DNA from: Ardenticatenaceae bacterium
GTDB taxonomy: Bacteria > Chloroflexota > Anaerolineae > Promineifilales > Promineifilaceae
Assembly: GCA_020634415.1 (NCBI GenBank)
Contig: JACKBT010000007.1
Coordinates: 1-64,000, forward strand
Direction: 5' to 3'
Length of the DNA: 64,000 nucleotides
The notes beneath the pieces are model-generated. The model was not told where the DNA came from and did not search any database. It saw only the letters and a program-made list of their open reading frames with translations. This document shows, one piece after another, positions 9,027-16,307 of the stretch; the stretch's first letter is position 1, and every line of letters starts with the position of its first letter. Made by a program: the position numbers and the translations under genes.

Positions 9027-11777
9027 TTATTCGCCCTGCATCCCTTGCAAAGCCCAAACGGCCGTTTCCCGCACCACCTTATCCTCAGACAAGGCCACCT
9101 TTTCCACCACACCTTTTTGTGCATCCAGCCCCAATTTACCCACCGCATACACGGCACAGGCTTGCAGCCAACCATCCGCCCACAACCCCGTTTGCCCCTT
9201 CATGATCTCCGTTAGCCAGGCGGCGCGGCTTTGGCTGGGGACGGCGGGCAACTGCTGCCGCCGTTGGGCTGGGGTGAGTTGGGGGTCTACCAGCGGCAGG
9301 ACGAGGGCTTTTTCATCAGCGGCCAGCGTCACATCCAGCATTTCCAGTGCCAGTGCTTTGGCCCCATCTGGCCCTTTGGTTAGCTGTTCCTCGGCGCGGA
9401 GGATGGCGCGGCTGTCGTAAAGAAGTGCGAGGAGGAGGAACAGCCGCCGCTGTACGCGCTTTTGCTCCTCTTGCAGGGCGCGGTGCAAGGGCTGTAAGGC
9501 TGCCTCTGTGCCTATATCTTGCCGCACGGCCAAGAGGGTGGCGGCTTCTTGGGCTTGTTGTTGCAGGAGGGCGTGAATGGTGGGGTGATCGGCCGTTTCT
9601 GCCCGAAAACCACATTGGTTAAGGGCCATAAAAACCTGCTCCTGCACTTCGCGGTGGGGGTGGTGCAGATGCTGGCGCAGCAAAGAAATGGCCTCGATGC
9701 CGCCAATTTGCCCGCACAGGCGCACCAGCCGCTTGACATTGTTTACGTTCATAGCGGTAGTGCCGTTGAGAGCGGCGGCGGCGTGGGGCAGGCTGGCTGG
9801 CCCGTAGGCCAACAGGGCTTCCAGGGCGGCGGAGCGGGTGGCTGGCTGGTTGAGATTGTGGATGATGAGGGGCAGCAAACGGGGATGGCGTACCTGTGCG
9901 GCGGCGGTTAGGGCGGCTTGCCGCACTGCTTGGGCTTCGTCTTGCAGCAGGCTGAGGAGGGGGTCGTAGTAGTTTGGCTGTTGCACAGCCCCAATGATTT
10001 CGGCAACCATGATGCGGTCAGTTGCCTGGTCGGAATGGTGCATTTGGTCGAGATGGGGTGTGGCGGCCATGATGCCAGAGATGCCACCGTAGCGCAGCAG
10101 GCCCACTAAGGCACCTTTTTTCCTGGCCGGTGCGTAGTTTTTGAGATAGGGGGTGACTTGGTGAACGGCTTCGGCTTCGTCGAGGGCGCAGAGAGCTTGC
10201 AGGGCGGCTCCTTGAACGGCCGTATTCCCCCCATGTGCTATCAATTGGCCGATAAGGGGCAGAGCGGCTGTCACTTTGTGTTGTTCAATGCGCTGTAAAG
10301 CCTCGATTTGGATGTCGGGTTGGGTGTGGCTGGCGAGGGTGAGGAGGTACTGGGGGAGGGAGGGGTGAACGGCCGTTTCTAACATATCCAACGCCAGCCG
10401 CACCTCATGCAGCTGATCGCTCTGCAATAGACCCTCTACAGCTTTTTGACTGGCCTCATCCGTGAGGGTAAGAGCCACATCACCCAGAGCGCGTCGCTTG
10501 ATGGTTTGCAGCAGGGTGCTGCCATATTCGCGGTGTACCAACAGGCCAATGGCGCACCACAGCAGTACCAGCAAAAAGGTTAGGGCGGCGACGTGCATGA
10601 TGGTGAGGCCGGGAATGGCATTGAAAAGCAGCAGCAGCAGACCGACCAGGCCAACGGCTACCGGTGCGCCAATGCCTTCTGCGCCGGTTTGTACCAGGCT
10701 GCGCTCTTGGGCGGGCAGGGCCTGGTAGACGGCATTGATGGCGGTGCGGGTGGTGCCATCGGCCAGGGTGATGGTCATGACGCGGGCGATGGCGACGAGG
10801 ATGAAGAAGGGGGTGCTGCTGATGCCGCTGATGAGGCCGATGAGCAGCATGGCGATGAAGTTGAAGGTCAGAAAGACGGGGTTAGCCAGCAGTCCGGCTT
10901 TAAGGCCAAAGCGGTTGAGGAAGTAGGCGGCGATCACCAGCAGAAAGATGAGGTCGGTGATGTTCATGACGACGGAGAAGGTGCTGAAAAATTGGGCGAT
11001 GTCGGCGCCGTTGTCGTAGCGGATGTCGGTTTGGGCCAGTACCAGGAAGTCGGTTAGCTGGGTGAGGGCGGCGAGGAGCATCTGGTAGAGGAAGAGCCAG
11101 CGCACGAATTTTTTGCTGAGTAGTTGGGGCAATGTTTTATTGCTTTGGCGTTGGGTGGGGGATGTTAGTTGGAAGACTGTGGGAAAGCGGCGGCCAACGA
11201 GCAGGATGAGGCTGAGGACGATGAGGGCGGCCAGGGCCATGACCAGGATGACGTTTTCGATGCTGCCGAGGAGGTTGATGAAGAAGGGCATGAGCAGGCC
11301 GCCGATGATGAAGCCGATGACGAAGCCGGTGACGATTTGGGGGAAGAGTTGTTTGATTTGGCGGACATCGAGCAGGCGGCCGGCCTGACCGCCGAGGATG
11401 ACGAAGCCGATTTGTAGGAGGAGGGGGAAGGCGGCGATGAGGGCGAAGGAGACCCAGCGGGCCTGGCTGGTGGTGCGGGCTGTCCAGGCGATGAGGAAGG
11501 TGAGGAGAACGGCCGTCATGGTGCCACCGGCTACTTGGGGCAGCGTCCATATGCTCTGTGCCCTGGCGGAGCCATAGGCCACCAGGGAGCCGAGCAGGGC
11601 CACTAGCAGGTAGACATAAGGTAAGGTGGATGAGCCGTAATCGGTTAGGAAGAGGGCGTTAGCGGTGATAACCAGCAGGGCGGACAGGATACCGAGGGTG
11701 AAGGATTGGCCGAGCAGCAGGAGCAGGCGGGTGCGCAGGTTTTGATTTTCAGGTGTGGCGGTGAGTAGAAGGTTCAT
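9027..11777 (-). CDS. NTT/MFS-like membrane carrier fused to HEAT repeats
   Basis: 916 aa from ATG 11777. This start overlaps the preceding stop by 4 bp (ATGA), so the longer reading was rejected. Residues about 15-430 form some 11-12 TM helices (LGQSFTLGILSALLVITAN, LVALLGSLVAYGSARA and others). The arrangement recalls bacterial Npt1/Npt2 or ADP/ATP-translocase (NTT)-type carriers. From about 450 to 910 there are regular helical HEAT/PBS-type repeats (ALDMLETAVHPSLPQYLL, AVQGAALQALCALDEAEAV, VRQAALTAAAQVRHPRLLPL). In related bacterial carriers a cNBD and HEAT repeats can be fused to the membrane domain. Here the cNBD is a separate coupled gene. Transport substrate (nucleotides?) is inference only. 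Confidence 0.7.
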   Translation of the reverse strand: MNLLLTATPENQNLRTRLLLLLGQSFTLGILSALLVITANALFLTDYGSSTLPYVYLLVALLGSLVAYGSARAQSIWTLPQVAGGTMTAVLLTFLIAWTARTTSQARWVSFALIAAFPLLLQIGFVILGGQAGRLLDVRQIKQLFPQIVTGFVIGFIIGGLLMPFFINLLGSIENVILVMALAALIVLSLILLVGRRFPTVFQLTSPTQRQSNKTLPQLLSKKFVRWLFLYQMLLAALTQLTDFLVLAQTDIRYDNGADIAQFFSTFSVVMNITDLIFLLVIAAYFLNRFGLKAGLLANPVFLTFNFIAMLLIGLISGISSTPFFILVAIARVMTITLADGTTRTAINAVYQALPAQERSLVQTGAEGIGAPVAVGLVGLLLLLFNAIPGLTIMHVAALTFLLVLLWCAIGLLVHREYGSTLLQTIKRRALGDVALTLTDEASQKAVEGLLQSDQLHEVRLALDMLETAVHPSLPQYLLTLASHTQPDIQIEALQRIEQHKVTAALPLIGQLIAHGGNTAVQGAALQALCALDEAEAVHQVTPYLKNYAPARKKGALVGLLRYGGISGIMAATPHLDQMHHSDQATDRIMVAEIIGAVQQPNYYDPLLSLLQDEAQAVRQAALTAAAQVRHPRLLPLIIHNLNQPATRSAALEALLAYGPASLPHAAAALNGTTAMNVNNVKRLVRLCGQIGGIEAISLLRQHLHHPHREVQEQVFMALNQCGFRAETADHPTIHALLQQQAQEAATLLAVRQDIGTEAALQPLHRALQEEQKRVQRRLFLLLALLYDSRAILRAEEQLTKGPDGAKALALEMLDVTLAADEKALVLPLVDPQLTPAQRRQQLPAVPSQSRAAWLTEIMKGQTGLWADGWLQACAVYAVGKLGLDAQKGVVEKVALSEDKVVRETAVWALQGMQGE

Positions 11778-12214
11778 GTGCCACCGCTTTTGGCGGCGAT
11801 GAGCCGCCCTTGTTCGCGCACGCGCTGGCACAGGGCGCGGATGACGCCTGTGGCTATTTCGCTGCGGTCGGCCATGACTTCGTCGAAGGATTCTTTGCTG
11901 AGGCGGAAGAGGAGGCTGTCTTCGAGGGTGGAGACGGAGGCAGAACGGGGTTCGGGGTCGAGGACGGCCAGTTCGCCGACGCTTTGGCCGGGGCCGAGGA
12001 TAAGGATTTGCTGCCCCTGACTGTGGACGCGCACACGGCCGTCTACGATGATGTAGAGACAGTCTTCGATGGCCCCTTCCTGGATGAAGGTGGTGTTGGC
12101 TTCCAGTTCTAGCTCTTCAGTGATGCCGGCAATGGAGGCCAGAACATTGCCGGGGATGTCGGCGAAGATGGGAACACCGCTTAAGATGGCTACTTTTTCG
12201 ATGGTTAGTAACAT
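11774..12214 (-). CDS. Stand-alone cyclic-nucleotide-binding protein
   Basis: 146 aa, essentially one Crp/cNBD fold: LSGVPIFADIPGNVLASIAG, TTFIQEGAIEDCLYIIVDGR, then the phosphate-binding-cassette region GQSVGELAVLDPEPRSASV. In cAMP receptors the cassette holds E and R; here GEL and PRS are in place, so binding is plausible. There is no HTH domain after the C-helix, so it is not a Crp transcription factor. It is translationally coupled (ATGA overlap) to the carrier gene, suggesting it is the regulatory subunit of that transporter. Confidence 0.85.
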   Translation of the reverse strand: MLLTIEKVAILSGVPIFADIPGNVLASIAGITEELELEANTTFIQEGAIEDCLYIIVDGRVRVHSQGQQILILGPGQSVGELAVLDPEPRSASVSTLEDSLLFRLSKESFDEVMADRSEIATGVIRALCQRVREQGRLIAAKSGGT

Positions 12215-12576
12215 GAGGTACTCCTGTCGTGGGAATGATTGGTATTTTAGCTGGAATGTAAGCAGGGGCGAGTGATTGGGCAGGGTGGATGTGAACGGCC
12301 GTTGTTGTCATGAATCAAGCCCGTCGGTGTAACCCGTGCAGAAAGGCTTATGTTTGCCATTTTTGTGGCGCGATTTTCCAAATCGCGGGTGAACGATTTG
12401 GAAAATCGTTCTACAAAATTGTTGAGCCAAGCTGCATGAGAAGTCGGGCCACGACGGGACAAAAAGGGCTGCGGTTAGGACAAAGTCGCTGTCTTTGCTG
12501 CTTATAATGATTTTACCTTTCCACTTCGGGGAAAAGATGAGCAGATGAGTGTGAGACCTGTAAATTGGAGACTAAC
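12215..12576. other. Intergenic region with a CGATTTT hairpin
   Basis: This stretch separates divergent genes. A near-perfect inverted repeat, GCGATTTTCCAAATCG (from 12371) and CGATTTGGAAAATCG (to 12408), forms a long hairpin; its CGATTT theme is shared with the element at 16012-16111. One ACGGCCGT copy lies near 12296. No convincing ORF or promoter was recognised. The last bases hold the Shine-Dalgarno (GGAG) of the next gene. Confidence 0.55.
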
Positions 12577-12918
12577 ATGAAGATTTTGCCACTTTTATTG
12601 ATGTTTTTGGCTGTTGTTTCGGTGGCTGTTGCCGATGTTTTCCTGAAAAAAGCGGCTGGGGGTGGCAATTTGTGGCAGGCGCTGAAGAGTCCCTGGATGG
12701 CGGTGGCGGTTTTGTTGTACCTGAATCAGATTGTCTTTTTTACTTATGCTTTTGTGCGGGGGTGGGAGTTGAGTTTGATTGGCAGTTTGCAAACGGCCGT
12801 TTATGCGGTCGTTGTGTTGGGGGCGGGTATTTTTTTGTTGCAGGAGCGGCTAACGGCCGTGCAAACGGTGGGCATGATTTTGGCGATTAGTGGGGTAGTG
12901 CTGATTAATCTTAAATAG
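12577..12918 (+). CDS. Small multidrug-resistance/EamA-like four-TM transporter
   Basis: 113 aa from ATG 12577, preceded by GGAG at a good distance; a TTG four codons upstream was rejected. Four hydrophobic helices are evident (LPLLLMFLAVVSVAVADVF, WMAVAVLLYLNQIVFFTYA, LIGSLQTAVYAVVVLGAGI, VQTVGMILAISGVVLINLK). The helix-3/4 pattern with LLQERLTAVQTVGMILAISG is the signature of half-size DMT superfamily members (SMR/EamA, ArnE-like). It probably works as a dimer. The substrate is unknown. A lipoprotein gene follows 51 bp downstream. Confidence 0.75.
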   Translation: MKILPLLLMFLAVVSVAVADVFLKKAAGGGNLWQALKSPWMAVAVLLYLNQIVFFTYAFVRGWELSLIGSLQTAVYAVVVLGAGIFLLQERLTAVQTVGMILAISGVVLINLK

Positions 12919-12969
12919 GTGGTTGATAATGATTGGGTCACGCTGGTGGCACGATGAAAGGAGATTCTC

Positions 12970-13395
12970 ATGTTGAAGCGTCTGTTTGTTTTGTGTGCGT
13001 TAGTGGGTTTAACGGCCGTTTTGCTGGCCTGCTCTGAGGACACACCGCCCATACCGGCGGCGGTGGCGGAGTTGTGTTCGCTGGAGTCTAACACCTGGGT
13101 GGTGGTGGAAGGGTACATGAATTTGCCCTCTTTTCTGACCTGCCAGGAAGGCCGATGCCGCATCAATTTTGGCAATGAGGGCAGCGGCATTATGGCCGCA
13201 ATTCGGGCTGGTGAGGAGCCGCGTAGCAATATGATGCAACTGCCGCCGGACCAATATGGGGCTGATGATTTGCAGTTGGTGCTGGATGATGGCACAACGG
13301 CCGATCGGCAGACGTTGGTGGCGGTGACGGGGCGGGTGAAACGGCCGTCGGCCAATGATTGTTATCTGGAGGTGTCGTCGTTACAACGGCCGTAA
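12970..13395 (+). CDS. Small lipoprotein, possible OB-fold
   Basis: 141 aa with a lipoprotein signal (MLKRLFVLCALVG, lipobox VLLAC). The mature part alternates strand-like segments (TWVVVEGYMNLPSF, CRINFGN, LQLVLDDG, TLVAVTGRVKRP, CYLEVSSLQ). This gives a pattern like small OB-fold tRNA_anti-like proteins, in which the VEGYM...VTGRV pair brackets the barrel. Three Cys outside the lipobox (C34, C57, C62 region) plus a late Cys may form disulfides. A GGAG Shine-Dalgarno lies just ahead (AAAGGAGATTCTC ATG). Fold assignment is tentative. Confidence 0.6.
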   Translation: MLKRLFVLCALVGLTAVLLACSEDTPPIPAAVAELCSLESNTWVVVEGYMNLPSFLTCQEGRCRINFGNEGSGIMAAIRAGEEPRSNMMQLPPDQYGADDLQLVLDDGTTADRQTLVAVTGRVKRPSANDCYLEVSSLQRP

Positions 13396-13414
13396 AACCC
13401 CCGTTTAGTCCCAT

Positions 13415-13574
13415 GTGAACCTCATAACATGCCTTAACCTCTAGTACAATCCTCCTGGTAATTTGTATTGACCGTCTGCTGAGGGTTGCTAAGATGGCTC
13501 ATGGTAACTGTGATGAGATACCACAACAGGTCTTACCAAGCCACAAAACTTGTTAAGGCAGACATGAGGTTCAT
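13415..13574. promoter_or_regulatory. Pair of inverted 23-bp sites flanking the expansin leader
   Basis: GTTAAGGCA, a 3-4 bp spacer, then ATGAGGTTCA occurs on the minus strand at 13415-13438 and on the plus strand at 13552-13574, directly abutting the expansin ATG at 13575. The second copy also supplies the GAGG ribosome-binding site. Two near-identical 9+10 bp half sequences 114 bp apart could be protein-binding sites or the ends of a folded leader. There is no direct evidence for either. Confidence 0.4.
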
Positions 13575-14381
13575 ATGCAATGGAATAAAATAGAGGCTGT
13601 ATTTTTGGCAAAAACCAGTGCCCGGCTGCACCGGGTAAATCTATATGGGTTGGCCGCATTGGCTGTGGTGTTGGCTCTGACGCTGCTGCTCTCGCCCCAC
13701 CTCTCCGCCGCCCCGGAGCAGCCGACTGGGGACTACAGCTTATGGCTGCCCCTGCTCGTAAAACCAGGCAGCAGTAATAACAATCCTATCCATGACGGTA
13801 TTGCCACTTATTATTATGCGGATGGCAATGGGGCCTGCCTTTTTGGGCCATCGCCTAATGATTTGATGGTGGCGGCGATGAATGCTGAGGAGTTTGATAA
13901 TGCGGCTTATTGCGGTGCTTATGTGCAGGTTACTGGCCCGGATGGGACGGTGGTGGTGCGGATTGTGGATATGTGTGCTGACTGTTTTGCGGGGCATGTG
14001 GATTTGAGTATTCAGGCTTTTGCTAAGATTGCCCCGATTCCCGATGGTCGTGTGGATGTGACCTGGCAGGTAATCAGCCCTAATTTGTCTGGCCCGATTG
14101 CTTATCACTTTAAGGATGGCAGTAATCAATGGTGGACGGCCGTTCAAATTCGCAACCATCGCAACCCTATCGCCAAATTTGAATATCGCACCAATGGCGG
14201 GCAGTGGGTGAATGTGCCACGCACCTCATACAACTACTTTGTGCAGGCCAGCGGCATGGGGCCAGGGCCGTACACCTTCCGCGTGACAGACAGCTATGGC
14301 AATGTGCTGACGGACAGCGGCATTCCTCATATGGAAAATGGCACAGTGGAGGGCAGCGGGCAGTTCCCGCCAGGGCCGTAA
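13575..14381 (+). CDS. Secreted bacterial expansin (DPBB + CBM63)
   Basis: 268 aa with an N-terminal membrane/signal segment (YGLAALAVVLALTLLLS, about residues 25-42). Domain 1 (about 70-165) is a double-psi beta-barrel: GIATYYYADGNGAC, AYVQVTGPDGTVVVRIVDMC, then HVDLSIQAFAKI with the conserved Asp of VDLS. Domain 2 (about 170-262) is the carbohydrate-binding CBM63: QWWTAVQIRNHRNP with two exposed Trp, and YNYF with the third aromatic. This alignment with Bacillus EXLX1 is residue by residue from memory. Expansins loosen cellulose/peptidoglycan networks non-hydrolytically. A LWLPLLVKPG motif follows the signal. Confidence 0.85.
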   Translation: MQWNKIEAVFLAKTSARLHRVNLYGLAALAVVLALTLLLSPHLSAAPEQPTGDYSLWLPLLVKPGSSNNNPIHDGIATYYYADGNGACLFGPSPNDLMVAAMNAEEFDNAAYCGAYVQVTGPDGTVVVRIVDMCADCFAGHVDLSIQAFAKIAPIPDGRVDVTWQVISPNLSGPIAYHFKDGSNQWWTAVQIRNHRNPIAKFEYRTNGGQWVNVPRTSYNYFVQASGMGPGPYTFRVTDSYGNVLTDSGIPHMENGTVEGSGQFPPGP

Positions 14382-14393
14382 GAATGTGATGAC

Positions 14394-14441
14394 GTAATGA
14401 CGTAAAACGTAAAGATGCCCCTTTACGTTTTACGTCATTAC
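14394..14441. terminator. Long inverted repeat between convergent genes
   Basis: GTAATGACGTAAAACGTAAAG (14394-14414) is followed after six bases by its complement (14421-14441). The 21-bp perfect stem lies between the stop codons of the expansin and methyltransferase genes, so it probably serves as a bidirectional terminator. The units are tandem-like (GACGTAA, ACGTAA) as in the other repeat arrays. Confidence 0.6.
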
Positions 14442-14445
14442 GCTT

Positions 14446-15201
14446 TTAGGGGTGGGCGATGAAGATGCCAGTATCTTTGCTGATGTGAAAGTACCCTTCT
14501 TCGGCGATGATTTGTTGTACTTGTTGGGCAACTTGCTGACGACGGGCCTCGGTGACGGCAAGATGGCTGTCGTAGAGGCGCAGCTCAATTTGGTTGAAGT
14601 AGGGTTGTAGTTGGAAACGGCCGTCTTCCAACCTAAACCCGGCACCAGGTGGTAACTCCTCTGGGGTTACGCCAGAGAGGGGAACCAGGTCACGGCCAAG
14701 CTGGCGCAGTTCGGCCAGGTGGTTTTTACCATTGGTGGCGGCCAGGAAACGGCCGTTCGTCTGCAACACCCGCTTAATTTCCGCCAACGCTGCGGGCCGA
14801 TCCGGCACATGGTAGAGCATGTGATTGGCGACTACCACATCAAACGAACCATCCTCAAAAGGCAGCCCCATAATATTGGCCGTCTGGAAGGTAAAGTGAT
14901 CACCGGCCTGTGCCAGGGCGGTTTGCGCTTCCGCTATCATGCCCTCAGACAGATCGGTGAAGGTAATGTGGCAGTCGGCAGGCAGGCGATCCAGGTTTTC
15001 GCGCCAGAGCCAGCCGGGGCCGCCGCCACATTCCAAAACGCGCTCACCGGGCTGTAGGGCGATCTGGTCGAACACCCAGGTTTGCCAGGGTTGGGCCGAG
15101 ATGGTGAATTGGCTGTGCAGGGCCACCCGCGCATCCAGATTGCTGGCATCTTTATATTGGTCGCGGCGTAAGTTGTCGGGATTTTGGTAATTGGGGGTCA
15201 T
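14446..15201 (-). CDS. Class I SAM-dependent methyltransferase
   Basis: 251 aa. Motif I is VLECGGGPGWLW (usually E/DxGxGxG; the glycine pattern is intact), motif II has an acidic residue in ITFTDLSEGMI, and motif III/IV is GSFDVVVANHMLYHVPDRPAAL. This is the UbiE/BioC-like Methyltransf_11 pattern. The C-terminal part (after about residue 160) is a variable substrate domain. The start at 15201 (MTPNYQNPDNLRRDQY) is preceded by GGAG. Substrate unknown. It converges on the expansin gene. Confidence 0.82.
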   Translation of the reverse strand: MTPNYQNPDNLRRDQYKDASNLDARVALHSQFTISAQPWQTWVFDQIALQPGERVLECGGGPGWLWRENLDRLPADCHITFTDLSEGMIAEAQTALAQAGDHFTFQTANIMGLPFEDGSFDVVVANHMLYHVPDRPAALAEIKRVLQTNGRFLAATNGKNHLAELRQLGRDLVPLSGVTPEELPPGAGFRLEDGRFQLQPYFNQIELRLYDSHLAVTEARRQQVAQQVQQIIAEEGYFHISKDTGIFIAHP

Positions 15202-15342
15202 AGGTCTCTCCTTGTGTTGGGTATAAAACGGCCGTCATTATACTGATACACGCTGGGGAGTAAAACGGCCGTAGTCCAAACATCGCCCAATCACCGAATT
15301 ACACCGCCGTTTTGTGGTAAGCTCCGTTTATTGGAGGTTCTT

Positions 15343-16035
15343 ATGAGTGAACGCATGAAACAGATTGAGGCTTATGCCCGGCAGGTGATGGATGAGACGT
15401 TGCAGGGTGATTTGGCCCTGGCACACAACTTTGCCCATGTGAACCGGGTGCGGCAGTGGGCGGTGAAAATTGCCCAGGCTGAAGGTTTGGCGGAGTTGGA
15501 GATGGTGCAAACGGCCGCTCTCTTGCACGATATGGGTTTGGCCTTTGTGAACGAGCGACGCTTTCATGCCGAAGTGGGTGCGGCCAAAGCCGCCGAGTTT
15601 CTGCAAGGCTATCGCCTCTTCAACGACGCTGAAATCACCGCCATCTGCGAAGCCATCCGCTGCCACACCAGGCTGGCAGGGGGTGGCCGGTTGGGTGTGA
15701 TTTTAAGGGACAGCGATGCTTTGGATTTGTTGGGGGCGGTGGGCATTTTGCGCGGCTGCATATCCATGTACCAGTGGCAGGAGTATGATCCGGCCCAGGT
15801 GAAGGGCGAGACGTGGGGCATTTCGGCTGAGGGCATGACGGCGCGGTTCCAGGCTGGTTTAGGCAGCGGCCCTACGATAGTGGATCATCTCAATTTTCAG
15901 ATTAGCTGTTATGAGAATTTGCAAACGGAGGCGGCCAGGGCGTGGGGACGGCCGTTAGCCGACTACCTGCGTAACTTTATCCTGCAATTAGAGTGGGAAG
16001 TCTCGGCCAGTCTCAGTAGATCGAAATCCTTGTAG
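15343..16035 (+). CDS. HD-domain phosphohydrolase
   Basis: 230 aa from ATG 15343, with GGAGG seven bases ahead; the TTG at 15331 is part of that Shine-Dalgarno. The HD signature is complete: H at AHNFAHVNRVRQWA, H-D at ALLHDMGLA, H at RFHAEVGAA and a later D (LRDSDALDLLGAVG). It resembles YedJ/YpgQ-type small soluble HD phosphohydrolases acting on nucleotides. The last residues (SLSRSKSL) and the TAG stop are encoded by an inverted-repeat element that starts inside the gene, so the natural C-terminus may have been replaced. Confidence 0.82.
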   Translation: MSERMKQIEAYARQVMDETLQGDLALAHNFAHVNRVRQWAVKIAQAEGLAELEMVQTAALLHDMGLAFVNERRFHAEVGAAKAAEFLQGYRLFNDAEITAICEAIRCHTRLAGGGRLGVILRDSDALDLLGAVGILRGCISMYQWQEYDPAQVKGETWGISAEGMTARFQAGLGSGPTIVDHLNFQISCYENLQTEAARAWGRPLADYLRNFILQLEWEVSASLSRSKSL

Positions 16036-16111
16036 AGCGATTTTGTAAATCGCTCAGACGATTTACAAAATCGCCCCACAATACACTCGTGATCTGTTTC
16101 GATCTACTGAG
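16012..16111. repeat. 100-bp inverted-repeat element overlapping a gene end
   Basis: The outer arms are CTCAGTAGATCGAAA (16012-16026) and TTTCGATCTACTGAG (16097-16111), a perfect 15-bp terminal inverted repeat. Inside is a second palindrome, GCGATTTTGTAAATCG / CGATTTACAAAATCGC. It has no coding capacity, so it resembles a small non-autonomous element or palindromic repeat. It contributes the last eight codons and stop of the HD gene. Confidence 0.65.
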
Positions 16112-16199
16112 TCTGTAATTAGGACTGGACACAGGCGTTTTGTGCTTTTCAGTCGAGTAATTACGTAATTACTCGGGTAGATGGAAAATTCGCTAGACT

Positions 16200-16307
16200 C
16201 TAGCAGTTTGTCGGAGAACCCCAATTTGTAGCCGCGAAATCCCTTTCGCGCTCGGGGAACGCGGTAAGGATACCGCGCCTACGGCCACTTTTCCGACAGC
16301 CTGCTAG
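16200..16307 (+). mobile_element. 108-bp MITE-like element, copy 1
   Basis: It is bounded by imperfect terminal inverted repeats CTAGCAGTTTGTCGGA and TCCGACAGCCTGCTAG. Two internal hairpins are present (GCGAAATCCCTTTCGC and CGCGGTAAGGATACCGCG). The reverse complement of 63404-63511 is identical except for one base. It ends directly next to the stop codon of the iron permease gene. No target-site duplication is obvious beyond CTAG in the repeat ends. The size and lack of coding sequence fit a non-autonomous miniature element. Confidence 0.75.

Noticed and set aside
6592..12214. cNBD/HD genes as a CBASS-like defence system
   Set aside because: No CD-NTase cyclase or typical effector in the window; the domains fit ordinary cyclic-nucleotide signalling better.
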